Below, in pieces: positions 1 through 7,465 of a stretch of DNA of 19,229 nucleotides. The notes below the pieces were generated by a model. It was not told the DNA's origin. It saw only the letters and a program-made list of their open reading frames with translations, and made no database searches. Source of the DNA: an uncultured Bacilli bacterium (GTDB lineage: Bacteria > Bacillota_I > Bacilli_A > RF39 > UBA660); NCBI GenBank assembly GCA_949746915.1, contig CATKEA010000111.1:1-19229 (forward strand), in the 5' to 3' direction. Each line of letters opens with the position of its first letter. The stretch's first letter is position 1. Made by a program: the position numbers and the translations under genes.

Positions 1-497
1 CCATCTCTTGATGTATAAATAGAAAATTTAACCCCATTACCTTTATTCTCTTGACTAGTATCAACACCATAATATGTAGTAAAATAATCAAAATCTTGGC
101 CACTTAAATCGTAAACAAGTGTTGATGTTGCATGAGCAAGTACTCCTTTTATAAATGTTCTTTTATTACCATCAACAATCAAAGTAAGTAAACCATTGTT
201 AAGATGTGAATCAATATTAGCATCTAGCACAACATTTCCATATCCAACAGAAGATTGATCTTTTATATACTCCATATCTGATAAATACTTTACATCATTA
301 CTTCTAGAAGCAGAATCTAAAGAAATTGATGCTTCATTAAATACCGTACTATTACTATTTGATGCCAAAAACTTAGATTGTGTATTAACAACATTATGTC
401 TATATGGAAATAAGAAAGATACAACAGGAAGAAAAGAACCAACAATACCACATAAAAGCATAATATATTTCTTATCACTCTTAATTATATTTTTCAT
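1..497 (-). CDS. Membrane-anchored NPCBM-domain protein (3' end cut by window)
   Basis: The reading frame opens with ATG at 497 behind a strong GGAGGGG site and runs off the window edge after 165 codons, so the C-terminus is missing. Residues about 12-31 form a hydrophobic signal/anchor segment after a lysine-rich start. From about residue 69 the sequence matches the NPCBM pattern (novel putative carbohydrate-binding module): YLSDMEY, a run ending in TLIVDGNKRTFIKGVLAH, then VYDLSGQDFDYFTTYYGVD and a GNGVKFSIYTSRDG strand. Family knowledge: NPCBM modules sit on secreted glycan-acting or surface proteins and are beta-sandwich binders. The enzyme or partner domain, if any, lies outside the window. 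It has its own promoter with an inverted repeat over the -35 (524-559). Glycan binding at the cell surface is inference. Confidence 0.8.
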   Translation of the reverse strand, partial: MKNIIKSDKKYIMLLCGIVGSFLPVVSFLFPYRHNVVNTQSKFLASNSNSTVFNEASISLDSASRSNDVKYLSDMEYIKDQSSVGYGNVVLDANIDSHLNNGLLTLIVDGNKRTFIKGVLAHATSTLVYDLSGQDFDYFTTYYGVDTSQENKGNGVKFSIYTSRD

Positions 498-523
498 AAA
501 ACCCCTCCAACAATTCAGGCCAT

Positions 524-552
524 ATTATAACATAAAATACTTAAAATGTAAA
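524..552 (-). promoter_or_regulatory. Sigma-A promoter of the NPCBM gene
   Basis: On the minus strand TTTACA (552-547), a 17-base spacer and TATAAT (529-524) with a TGT extended -10 just upstream. Transcription would start near 517, giving a leader of about 20 bases that carries GGAGGGG. Confidence 0.7.
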
Positions 553-559
553 GTATTTT
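534..559. repeat. Inverted repeat overlapping the promoter, possible operator
   Basis: Perfect 9-base arms AAAATACTT (534-542) and AAGTATTTT (551-559) flank an 8-base centre that holds most of the -35 hexamer. Neither strand has a T-run after it, so it is not a terminator. The position over -35 and spacer is that of a repressor operator (inference); the AT-rich arms make chance possible. Confidence 0.4.
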
Positions 560-614
560 ACAAAAAAAATCATAAAAATTAATATATACTAGCACAAAAT
601 TAACTAAAAAGAAA

Positions 615-1241
615 CTATTTGCTATTATATTTACAAATATCTAAAAGTTTACATGAACTACACTCTGGTCTCTGTGCTTTACATTTATATCTACCAAAAA
701 AAATTAATTGGTGATGTCTTTTTGACCAATTTTTTCTTTTAAATTTTTTCTGTAACTTCATTTCAACTTTATATACATCATCATTTTTATAAGCTAAACC
801 TAATCTTTTAGAAACTCTCTCAACATGAGTATCTACAGCAATAGCAGGATAATCATATAAAACACTTAATACAACATTAACTGTCTTTCTACCAACACCA
901 GGCAAACTTTCAAGTAACTTTCTATCCTGTGGCATTTTAGAATCATACAAGTCTACAAGATTCGTTGCTATTTCTTTTATAAAAATTGCCTTTTTATGAT
1001 AAGTCCCAATAGGTTTAATAATATTTTCAATATCGCTTATTGAAGCATCCTTCAACTTCTCCAAACTATCATACTTTTTAAACAATATATCAGTAACCTG
1101 ATTAACTCTTTTATCAGTAGTTTGAGCACTCATAACAACAGCTAAAAGCAATTCATAATCTTTATTAAACTTCAATTCACAAAAAGCATCTGGATACAAT
1201 TCTTCCAAATAATTTTCTATTTTACATACTCTTTCATTCAT
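615..1241 (-). CDS. nth: Endonuclease III, DNA glycosylase/AP lyase
   Basis: Base-excision repair enzyme that removes oxidised pyrimidines and nicks the abasic site. With the start at ATG 1241 it is 208 residues, close to the E. coli enzyme (211). The helix-hairpin-helix LPGVGRKT (113-120) carries the catalytic lysine K119, and VDTHVERV holds the catalytic aspartate D137. Four cysteines, C187-x6-C194-x2-C197-x5-C203, bind the 4Fe-4S cluster with the same spacing as E. coli Nth. Longer upstream starts (to 1382) would put about 47 extra residues inside dnaD and are unlikely. The start overlaps the dnaD stop by 8 bases, implying translational coupling. dnaD-nth is a conserved Bacilli gene order. 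Confidence 0.95.
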   Translation of the reverse strand: MNERVCKIENYLEELYPDAFCELKFNKDYELLLAVVMSAQTTDKRVNQVTDILFKKYDSLEKLKDASISDIENIIKPIGTYHKKAIFIKEIATNLVDLYDSKMPQDRKLLESLPGVGRKTVNVVLSVLYDYPAIAVDTHVERVSKRLGLAYKNDDVYKVEMKLQKKFKRKNWSKRHHQLIFFGRYKCKAQRPECSSCKLLDICKYNSK

Positions 1242-1908
1242 CATTCTCATCCAACCAATTATACTCAAAAACATCAATTTTTTTAGTATTTTTCTTTTCT
1301 TCTTTAAATTTATTTTTATACCTTGATATAGCCTCTTTTGTCTTAAGACCCTGTTTTCCCCATTCATAAAGAATTTTATCAATATAACTCATATTATAAA
1401 TAGCTTTCATACTGGCCTCTCTAACTGCCTCTATTATAACCTCTTCCAAAGTACCACTACTAATCCACGCCCTAACAAGTTCTAACTCCATAGGACTAAG
1501 CGGTCTTCCAAATTCTTCTTCAATTGTTTCATAAACATTAACTGTCGATACCACACTAGCTGGTTTAAAACTAATATCTTCTAAAATAATATTCGAAATT
1601 TTATTATAAAAATATTCAAGAGAAAGATATTCTTCCATTATTCCCTTCTCATTCTTTATTACTTCAACATTAACAAGCCTTTTTTCAGTAAGTATAGAGA
1701 TTTTCATCATAATATCGCTAACCGTATAACCTAAATCATTAGCTATAGCTTTCGGATTAAAAGGAAAACTTGCTCCTAAATTAGTTAAATAAACAAGAAA
1801 AACAAAATTTTCAAAGTCAAGATCAAATTTATCTTTCAACTTAAACAAATATATCGGAACAACAAAATTACCCTCTTTAAGTAAATCAATCAACTTTGCA
1901 CTTTTCAC
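1234..1908 (-). CDS. dnaD: DnaD-type replication initiation/primosome protein
   Basis: 224 residues from a GTG start at 1908, preceded by GGGGTGAT. The N-terminal half has the winged-helix layout of DnaD (NPKAIANDLGYTVSDI helix-turn-helix region, about 52-67). The C-terminal half has the DDBH2 fold signature: FGRPLSPMELELVRAW followed by YIDKILYEWGKQGLKT, the YxxxI-x-x-x-W motif involved in DNA binding. In B. subtilis DnaD joins DnaB and DnaI to load the DnaC helicase at oriC and at restarted forks. It is followed by nth with an 8-base overlap. The promoter is at 1938-1966. It ends in TGA, evidence that TGA is not recoded here. Confidence 0.93.
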   Translation of the reverse strand: MKSAKLIDLLKEGNFVVPIYLFKLKDKFDLDFENFVFLVYLTNLGASFPFNPKAIANDLGYTVSDIMMKISILTEKRLVNVEVIKNEKGIMEEYLSLEYFYNKISNIILEDISFKPASVVSTVNVYETIEEEFGRPLSPMELELVRAWISSGTLEEVIIEAVREASMKAIYNMSYIDKILYEWGKQGLKTKEAISRYKNKFKEEKKNTKKIDVFEYNWLDENDE

Positions 1909-1937
1909 CTTATCACCCCAAACTAATAATGATGTTT

Positions 1938-1966
1938 AGTATATCAAAAAAGACATAAAATGTACA
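1938..1966 (-). promoter_or_regulatory. Sigma-A promoter of dnaD-nth
   Basis: Minus-strand TGTACA (1966-1961), 17-base spacer, TATACT (1943-1938). Predicted start near 1931 gives a leader of about 23 bases. No terminator is visible between cca and this promoter, so cca transcripts may also read into dnaD. Confidence 0.55.
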
Positions 1967-1972
1967 TAAATA

Positions 1973-3064
1973 CTATAAAAATTTAGTAACTATATATTTT
2001 TTTATATCTTCGTATTCATTAGCTAAATTACCAAATAAAATTTCTCTTTCTAAATCATCAAAAACATCTTTCATATAATCCCCTGGAACCCTTCCTAAAA
2101 TTTCACCAATTTCAGCTCCGTTTATTTTTATTTCACTTCTTGATTTTATTGGTAATTCGTTATATTTCTTAGTAATAGCTGTCTTATCTAATCCTTTTAT
2201 ATTACCAACAACACTATTAACATATAAACCATATTTATATAAAACTGTTATATCTAAATTATCTAAATCTAAAACTTTAACAATTTTACTCATTTGTTCT
2301 CTTTCTACTTTAGTAAAAGGATACTTGTCTTTAACATCAAGTCTAGCCCAAACACTAAGTAAATCATCAAAATTATCTATTTTTTCTAAATTTTTTAGTT
2401 CTAATATTTCAATAAGTCCCAGTTCTTTTAATAACTTAACACCATGCTTAACATTTGTACTAGTAAAAATCTTATCAAGTTCTTCTTTTTTTCTATAATA
2501 AGATAAATCACGTAACAATTCCTTATTATTAATAATAGCTCTAGAAACTGAATCATCAAGTTCAAAATTTAAAATACTAGCAAACCTAATAGCTCTAAGT
2601 ATTCGAAGTGAATCTTGACTGAATTTTCTATCACTATCACCAATAGTTTTAATTATTTTTTTATCTAAATCACTTTTTCCACCAAGTAAATCAATTACTT
2701 TTCCACTACTGTCAATAAGTAAAGAATTAATTGTAAAATCTCTTCTTACTAAATCTGTTTCTACATCATTGATATACTCTATTTCAACTGGCTTTCTATT
2801 ATTTATATATTTGATTTCCCTTCTAAATGTTGTTATTTCATATCTAATATTTCTAATAATAACAGTAACACTTCCATAATCTTCATGAGAAATTTGAACA
2901 TCATTAAAAATGTTCTTTATATCAACAGGTTTAGCATTAGTACATATATCTACATCGACTGATTCTATACCAAGTAAATAATCTCTAACAAAACCACCTA
3001 CTATGTATGCTTTAAATCCACAATCTTCTATTTTTTTTAATAATTTTAACGCATCTTCTAGCAT
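1973..3064 (-). CDS. cca: CCA-adding tRNA nucleotidyltransferase
   Basis: Adds or repairs the 3'-CCA of tRNA. 363 residues, a class II nucleotidyltransferase somewhat shorter than B. subtilis Cca (about 397). Motif A includes GGFVRDYLLG (23-32) and the metal-binding pair D37/D39 in VDVDICT; RRDFTINSL (107-115) is motif B; DLLGG (125-129) follows; and the RILRAIRFA helix (154-162) is the poly(A) polymerase/Cca signature involved in nucleotide recognition. The C-terminal third is weakly conserved as usual for the tail domain. TAGGTGAT precedes the ATG at 3064. In B. subtilis cca lies in the same chromosomal neighbourhood as dnaD-nth, supporting the assignment. Whether it adds all of CCA or only part cannot be told, but the absence of a poly(A) polymerase-type extension favours full CCA addition. 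Confidence 0.95.
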   Translation of the reverse strand: MLEDALKLLKKIEDCGFKAYIVGGFVRDYLLGIESVDVDICTNAKPVDIKNIFNDVQISHEDYGSVTVIIRNIRYEITTFRREIKYINNRKPVEIEYINDVETDLVRRDFTINSLLIDSSGKVIDLLGGKSDLDKKIIKTIGDSDRKFSQDSLRILRAIRFASILNFELDDSVSRAIINNKELLRDLSYYRKKEELDKIFTSTNVKHGVKLLKELGLIEILELKNLEKIDNFDDLLSVWARLDVKDKYPFTKVEREQMSKIVKVLDLDNLDITVLYKYGLYVNSVVGNIKGLDKTAITKKYNELPIKSRSEIKINGAEIGEILGRVPGDYMKDVFDDLEREILFGNLANEYEDIKKYIVTKFL

Positions 3065-3079
3065 TATATCACCTAACTA

Positions 3080-3088
3080 ATTATAACA
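3080..3088 (-). promoter_or_regulatory. Extended -10 promoter element of cca
   Basis: TGT-TATAAT (3088-3080, minus strand), 16 bases before the start codon of cca. No convincing -35 lies 17 bases upstream, so it would rely on the extended -10. Confidence 0.5.
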
Positions 3089-3140
3089 TAAATAATGAAA
3101 AAACAGTTATGTCTATTTATTCTACTTGTCACAATTAAAC

Positions 3141-3170
3141 AAAGAAAAACAACAGTTTCCTGTTATTTTA
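3141..3170 (-). terminator. Intrinsic terminator after the rhodanese gene
   Basis: Stem built on AACAG/CTGTT (minus strand 3164-3160 with 3155-3151) with a GAAA tetraloop, extended by a U-G and A-U pairs, then TTTTT. The upstream arm includes the stop codon of the rhodanese gene. Confidence 0.6.
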
Positions 3171-3537
3171 CTAAATCATATTCCCAGTTTACAATACCAC
3201 CCATATCATAAACATTTACATAACCTAATTCAACCAACTTCTTTGAAGCTTCTAGACTTCTAGAACCACCTCTACAATAAACAACAATATTAAGATTTTT
3301 ATTTACAAGAGTTTTTTCTATCTCCTCATAAATACTATTAACTGAAATATTAATAGCATTAGCAATATGACCTTCATTATATTCATCTTCTTCTCTAACA
3401 TCTAAAATAACATACTTACCAGTAGCAATATTATCATAAACTTCACTTTTTGCTATTTTATTAATTCCTGTATCTTTATTTTTAGTACATCCAACTACAA
3501 AAAAGCACACAAGCACTAAAAATATAATTTTTTTCAT
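3163..3537 (-). CDS. Rhodanese-domain lipoprotein
   Basis: 124 residues. The N-terminus is a lipoprotein signal peptide with lipobox VVGC, so C17 would be lipidated and the protein held on the outer face of the membrane. Residues about 26-120 form a single rhodanese fold: DVREEDEY (46-53), EGHIANAINI, and the active-site loop VVYCRGGSRS with catalytic C88, followed by GYVNVYDMGGIVNW. Family role: carrying a sulfane sulfur (persulfide) on the cysteine; the acceptor is unknown. The start is ATG 3537 behind AGGAGG; a start 11 codons earlier would fall in the hup terminator and spoil the signal peptide. Only about 20 bases separate that terminator from this start, so it has no promoter of its own and depends on read-through from hup. 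Confidence 0.88.
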   Translation of the reverse strand: MKKIIFLVLVCFFVVGCTKNKDTGINKIAKSEVYDNIATGKYVILDVREEDEYNEGHIANAINISVNSIYEEIEKTLVNKNLNIVVYCRGGSRSLEASKKLVELGYVNVYDMGGIVNWEYDLVK

Positions 3538-3557
3538 AGTAATCCTCCTAAACAAAC

Positions 3558-3579
3558 AAAAAAGCCACACAGGCTTTTT
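3558..3579 (-). terminator. Intrinsic terminator of hup, directly upstream of the rhodanese SD
   Basis: AAAAAGCC (minus 3579-3572) pairs with GGCTTTTT (3566-3559) around a 5-base loop, T-run after it. It lies 9 bases after the hup stop and about 20 bases before the rhodanese start. Confidence 0.85.
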
Positions 3580-3588
3580 ATAACATTA

Positions 3589-3864
3589 TTATTTATTTAC
3601 TGCTTCTTTTAATGCTGAACCAGCTTTGAAACTTACTGCTTTTCTAGCAGGAATTTTAACTGTTGCACCTGTTTGAGGATTACGTCCCTCACGAGCAGCT
3701 CTTTCTGAAACTGCAAAAGTTCCGAACCCAACTAATGGTACTTTATCTCCATTAACTAATGCTTCTTCAACAGTTTCCATAAAAGCACTAACTGCACGAT
3801 CTGCATCAGCTTTAGTTAATCCAGCTTTTTTAGCAACTGATTCTACTAATTCTACTTTTTTCAT
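3589..3864 (-). CDS. hup: HU-type histone-like DNA-binding protein
   Basis: Small dimeric nucleoid protein that bends DNA without sequence preference. 91 residues from ATG 3864 (GGAGG eight bases upstream), the normal length for HU; an alternative start five codons earlier lies on the SD and is rejected. Signature: [22 protein letters not shown] followed by [19 protein letters not shown], with the DNA-minor-groove arm around the RNPQTG proline. It lies directly downstream of spoIVA, as hbs does in B. subtilis. It has a strong own promoter (3918-3946) and a strong terminator. Its codons are richer in G and C than the neighbours', as expected for a highly expressed gene. Confidence 0.97.
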   Translation of the reverse strand: MKKVELVESVAKKAGLTKADADRAVSAFMETVEEALVNGDKVPLVGFGTFAVSERAAREGRNPQTGATVKIPARKAVSFKAGSALKEAVNK

Positions 3865-3917
3865 GTAAAAAACCTCCAATTATTTTTATTAAGCATTCCT
3901 ATCATGCTTACATATAC

Positions 3918-3946
3918 AGAATAGCATGAAAATAGCACAAAATCAA
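3918..3946 (-). promoter_or_regulatory. Sigma-A promoter of hup
   Basis: Minus-strand TTGATT (3946-3941), 17-base spacer, TATTCT (3923-3918) with TGC extended -10. The leader of about 47 bases contains a hairpin, AAGCAT (3909-3904) with ATGCTT (3896-3891). The stretch 3947-4091 further upstream is AT-rich and holds no gene; a TGT-TATAGA near 3984 could be a weak second promoter. Confidence 0.65.
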
Positions 3947-4091
3947 GCATTTAAGATAAAAGAATAAAATTAATTATTCTATAACATGAAAAATAATTTA
4001 ATTAACTATAACAAACATCATTAAATCTTCATCGCTATATTACAACAATTTTCACTAAATTTATTATTGTTTTGCTAATTTTCACAACAAT

Positions 4092-4122
4092 AAAAAAGCC
4101 ATATGTTACTTTAACATACAAC
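4092..4122 (-). terminator. Intrinsic terminator of spoIVA
   Basis: Eleven-pair stem including G-U pairs, core TATGTTA (minus 4118-4112) with TAACATA (4108-4102), followed by TTTTTT. About 25 bases after the spoIVA stop. Confidence 0.75.
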
Positions 4123-4147
4123 TTTATCAATTAACTAAATCTTATAA

Positions 4148-5623
4148 TTATAAAACAAATGCAATCATATTATTAGAACCTTTGTTTACTATTTTAGTTA
4201 ATGTATTTTGTAATTTAAAACGAATATTATCAGGCATTAAACTAATTTTAGATTGAATCCCTTCTTGTACAATAACATCTAAACTTCTACCAAATATTTC
4301 ACTTTTCCAAATATTTGATGGTTCTACTTCATTATCTTTCATAAGATAATTAATCAATTCCTTACTTTGAAGTTCACTACCAATAATTGGTTCAAATGTT
4401 GAATTTACATCAACTCTAATCATATGAATAGATGGAGCAGTCGCTCTTAATTTTACACCATATCTAGAACCTTGTTTAGTTATTTCAGGAGCATCTAATT
4501 TCATATCATCTAAAGATGGACTTGCTACACCATACCCTGTTTGTTTAACCATTTTTAAAGCATATTTAACTTGATCATATTCCTTCTTTGCCTCATTAAG
4601 TTCTTGAAATAATGAAAGTAATTGAGCTTTATTAGTAACATCAACTTTAATTATTTCAGTAAGTATTCTATTATATAAATCATTAGGTGCCTCTAAAGAA
4701 ATAACAACTTCTCCTGTTGAAGGATCAACTTCTGACAAATAAGCTTTAGAAATTTCATCAATCCCCAAGAAATGGTCACATATCATGTTAACATCACGTA
4801 ATTTATCAATTTCTACAACACTTTCTCTAATAGCCTCAATATATTTACGCTTTACTTCATGCTTATGACTTAATATAGCTATCCATTCTGGCATATTTAT
4901 TTTAACTTCTAAAATCGGAAATTCATATAAAGCTTCCCTTAAAATATCATACATATCTTTAGTAGTCATATTTTCTATATTCATAGGAATTACTACGACA
5001 TCATATTCTTCACGTAAAGATTCAGCAATTTTTTCAGTTTCAGGAAGCATTGGATGTGTACTATTTAAAACAACAATAAATGGTTTTCCTATTTCTTTTA
5101 GTTCTTTTATAACGCGAGTCTCTGCCTCTAAATAATCACTTCTATTAAACTCTCCAATTGATCCATCAGTAGTAACTACAACACCAATAGTAGAATGATC
5201 TTTTATAACTTTTTCTGTTCCAACTTCAGCTGCCTCACTAAAAGGAATAACCTCATCATACCATGGAGTTTTAACTAATCTAGGACCATTTTCATCCTCT
5301 GCACCTTGAGCTTTATCTATTAAATATCCAACACAATCAATCAATCTTATATTACAATCAAAATCATCTATCTTAATCTTAGCCGCATTATTAGGTACAA
5401 ACTTAGGTTCAGTTGTCATAATCGTTTTACCTTGAGCACTTTGTGGTATTTCATCAAGAGCACGCTTACGTTCATATTCATCTTCAATATTTGGTACAAC
5501 TAAATTTTCTACAACCTTTTTAATAAAAGTACTCTTACCACATCTAACTGGACCAACTACCCCAAGATAGATATCTCCACCAGTACGTAGAGCAATATTT
5601 TTTATAATATCAGACTTTTCCAT
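4148..5623 (-). CDS. spoIVA: Stage IV sporulation protein A, spore-coat ATPase
   Basis: Mother-cell protein that polymerises, using ATP, into the basement layer of the spore coat around the forespore. 491 residues, nearly the B. subtilis length (492), and alignable end to end: MEKSDI start, RTGGDIYLGVVGP, Walker A GPVRCGKST with K30, the TIMTTEPKFVPN segment with the sensor threonines near 70-71, Walker-B-like RLIDCVGY (D96), the EYDQVKYALKMVKQTGYG segment, and the hydrophobic C-terminus. Start chosen at ATG 5623 because it restores the canonical N-terminus; the ATG at 5653 would lie at the predicted transcript start. A sigma-E-like promoter (5657-5685) fits mother-cell expression. It is followed by hup as in B. 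subtilis, but gpsA and its neighbours, normally between der and spoIVA, are replaced here. Confidence 0.97.
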   Translation of the reverse strand: MEKSDIIKNIALRTGGDIYLGVVGPVRCGKSTFIKKVVENLVVPNIEDEYERKRALDEIPQSAQGKTIMTTEPKFVPNNAAKIKIDDFDCNIRLIDCVGYLIDKAQGAEDENGPRLVKTPWYDEVIPFSEAAEVGTEKVIKDHSTIGVVVTTDGSIGEFNRSDYLEAETRVIKELKEIGKPFIVVLNSTHPMLPETEKIAESLREEYDVVVIPMNIENMTTKDMYDILREALYEFPILEVKINMPEWIAILSHKHEVKRKYIEAIRESVVEIDKLRDVNMICDHFLGIDEISKAYLSEVDPSTGEVVISLEAPNDLYNRILTEIIKVDVTNKAQLLSLFQELNEAKKEYDQVKYALKMVKQTGYGVASPSLDDMKLDAPEITKQGSRYGVKLRATAPSIHMIRVDVNSTFEPIIGSELQSKELINYLMKDNEVEPSNIWKSEIFGRSLDVIVQEGIQSKISLMPDNIRFKLQNTLTKIVNKGSNNMIAFVL

Positions 5624-5656
5624 ACAATCAACTCTCTTCTTTTTAATATTCATTTA

Positions 5657-5685
5657 ACTATATGAGAAAACAAAAAAAGAAATTC
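5657..5685 (-). promoter_or_regulatory. Sigma-E-like promoter of spoIVA
   Basis: Minus-strand GAATTTC (5685-5679), 14-base spacer, CATATAGT (5664-5657), against the B. subtilis sigma-E pattern KMATATT / 13-14 / CATACAMT: 5 of 7 and 6 of 8 matches. Predicted start about 5650. The -35 is also the 3' arm of the upstream terminator. Fit is moderate; spoIVA is a sigma-E gene in B. subtilis. Confidence 0.4.
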
Positions 5686-5698
5686 CAAAGAATTTCTT
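5671..5698 (-). terminator. Intrinsic terminator of the caspase-like operon
   Basis: Perfect 9-pair stem AAGAAATTC (minus 5698-5690) with GAATTTCTT (5685-5677), TTTG loop, then a run of T. It lies 13 bases after the stop of the membrane-protein gene. Confidence 0.85.
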
Positions 5699-5711
5699 AA
5701 ACTAACTTTAC

Positions 5712-6194
5712 TTAACAATATTCCCCATCAAATTTTGATGTAATTGGAATTATTATTACCCTCTCACCATCTGGAGTACTACCACAATAAATGAATTTAG
5801 CAAAAGACGTCGTATAATACATTCTTCTACACCAACATTTCGGATCTGTTTTAATAGATTTTCTAATAAGTTCATCAACTGTCACTCGACCACTTTTAAT
5901 TTCTCTTTTCAATGTAGTTGGAAAAAATCCATAAAACATAATAGTACCAGCACCATCACCTAAATAATAATTAACTCCATCATGCTTAAAATAAAATTCT
6001 GGTCTTTCCTGATTCCATTTCGGTATTACAAAAATATGATAATGACCAATCAAAATATCAATAATTGATACCAAAACAGCACCAAAACCGATTAATGCTA
6101 TAATTTTTCTTTTTCGACTTTTTCTTTCGAATTTTCTGTTATTAACAATTTTACTATCATTGCTATTAGTAACTTCATCACCCTTCTTTACCAT
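5712..6194 (-). CDS. Unrecognised single-pass membrane protein, cysteine-containing
   Basis: 160 residues, family not recognised. A charged, basic cytosolic head (about 1-30, with KFERKSRKRK) is followed by one membrane helix (about 31-50) and an outer domain of about 110 residues. The outer domain contains four cysteines, C120, C122, C137 and the C-terminal residue C160, suggesting disulfides or a metal site (inference). The start ATG follows the stop of the caspase-like gene after two bases and has only a weak SD, so it is almost certainly translationally coupled to that gene. The two probably act together at the cell surface. Nothing in the sequence fixes a function. Confidence 0.75.
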   Translation of the reverse strand: MVKKGDEVTNSNDSKIVNNRKFERKSRKRKIIALIGFGAVLVSIIDILIGHYHIFVIPKWNQERPEFYFKHDGVNYYLGDGAGTIMFYGFFPTTLKREIKSGRVTVDELIRKSIKTDPKCWCRRMYYTTSFAKFIYCGSTPDGERVIIIPITSKFDGEYC

Positions 6195-6196
6195 AA

Positions 6197-7444
6197 TTAC
6201 ATCTCAATTCTCTTTTCAATTATCATTCTAGCATTGCTAATAATGTCAGCCTCTTCAACTAAATATCTCATATATAATTTGTCATCTAAAACATCATAAA
6301 CTAACTCTTTATCGGTAATATTTCTTCTATAACCTTCATTAACATCATTTAAAAACAAATTTAAATCAACTGCACTATCATTATTTAAACGAGAATACTT
6401 AACTGAAGTTAAAAGCTTTTTATTAATAATATCACGTATCTCTTCTAAATTCATTCCAGCTGTATTATCAACCACACTAATGTTACTATTATTATCAATA
6501 ACTACTGTATAACCTAATATCGTTTTAATACCACATGGACTAAAATAATAATCATACACTATTCCATTACTATTTTTTACTGTTTCAATTAAAAAGTCAT
6601 CTTCATTAAAAGTAAAATTAATATTATCTACAATATATTTTGCTATATTATCTTTTACACTATCACTGGTAACATCAAATTTAGCACTATAAGAGTTGCT
6701 AATTTTTCTCATAACTGTAGCACTAGAATTAAGTGTAGCAGTACCAACCCCCATAACATAATTACTCTTTATATTAGAATTAGAATATAAATCATTATTA
6801 GCAAAGTTGGCAGCATCTTGTACATTAAAACCAGCTTGTAAAGCCGAAAAGAATCGTCTAGTCCATTTTAGACTATCAAGTTGAGCAATTTCCTTATCCC
6901 AACCAATAGTAGTTCTAGCACCAAGAGACTTAGTATAAACCGTTATATTAGTACGATTACCCATATTTTCTGGAACAGCAGCCGTATTACATCCCATAAA
7001 TACTGCCAACTTAATATTAGAAAGCTTATATTGCCCAAGTCCAACAAAACTGTATCCTCCCCAAGTAGCATTCTGATTACGACTCTCAATCCCAACAGCA
7101 TATGAACCACCTTTTTTCAAATAATTCCACTGAATTGTCACTGGATCAGCATGTCCCGAAAAATATAATACATCACTTTCTAACCTAGGTCTACCAGCAT
7201 TACTGTTAAAAGTCAACTCTGCCATTGTAGGAACAGTAACTAATGTCGTACTATAACCCATTGCATTAAGATAGTCTCTAACAGCTGTAGCTTCTTCTAC
7301 ACTACTTCCACTCCCCTTGCTTTTACTACTATCTCCATAGTTTGTCCCAACAGAAAAGCCATACCCAGTAAGAGCTGTAACATTTAATGAAAAAGCAAGT
7401 GTAAACAAAGAACTAAATAACAATCCCTTCTTCAAATTCTTCAT
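6197..7444 (-). CDS. Secreted caspase-fold (clan CD, CHAT/C25-like) peptidase-like protein
   Basis: 415 residues from ATG 7444 behind GGAAGGAG. Residues 1-25 are a classical signal peptide ending near NVTALTG. Residues about 28-235 look like a caspase-haemoglobinase fold: a helix EEATAVRDYLNAMGY, then beta-strand plus histidine DVLYFSGHAD (H98), and beta-strand plus cysteine IKLAVFMGCNTA (C152), the His/Cys dyad of clan CD peptidases. After it comes ARTTIGWDKEI and a helix RRFFSALQAGFNVQDA, as in CHAT domains. The remaining 180 residues are unrecognised. Activity, specificity and target are unknown. It is co-transcribed with the cysteine-containing membrane protein, and lies between spoVIF and spoIVA, but its promoter looks vegetative. 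Assignment to the fold rests on motif reading, not on a search. Confidence 0.72.
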   Translation of the reverse strand: MKNLKKGLLFSSLFTLAFSLNVTALTGYGFSVGTNYGDSSKSKGSGSSVEEATAVRDYLNAMGYSTTLVTVPTMAELTFNSNAGRPRLESDVLYFSGHADPVTIQWNYLKKGGSYAVGIESRNQNATWGGYSFVGLGQYKLSNIKLAVFMGCNTAAVPENMGNRTNITVYTKSLGARTTIGWDKEIAQLDSLKWTRRFFSALQAGFNVQDAANFANNDLYSNSNIKSNYVMGVGTATLNSSATVMRKISNSYSAKFDVTSDSVKDNIAKYIVDNINFTFNEDDFLIETVKNSNGIVYDYYFSPCGIKTILGYTVVIDNNSNISVVDNTAGMNLEEIRDIINKKLLTSVKYSRLNNDSAVDLNLFLNDVNEGYRRNITDKELVYDVLDDKLYMRYLVEEADIISNARMIIEKRIEM

Positions 7445-7465
7445 AAAAATCTACTCCTTCCAAAT

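Noticed and set aside
1234..1236. TGA as a tryptophan codon (Mycoplasma-type code)
   Set aside because: TGA ends dnaD at the expected length and also ends nrnA just inside engB; tryptophan is encoded by TGG throughout.
1242..1382. Longer N-terminus for endonuclease III
   Set aside because: It would be read within dnaD in another frame; the 208-residue form matches the E. coli numbering of catalytic and cluster residues.
4044..4090. Repeated AATTTTCAC and AACAAT/ATTGTT pieces upstream of hup
   Set aside because: Short, imperfect and AT-rich; no periodic array, no CRISPR character, and not aligned with a promoter.
6881..7105. 74-codon plus-strand open frame
   Set aside because: Lies entirely within the caspase-like gene on the opposite strand, no SD, composition of an antisense shadow.
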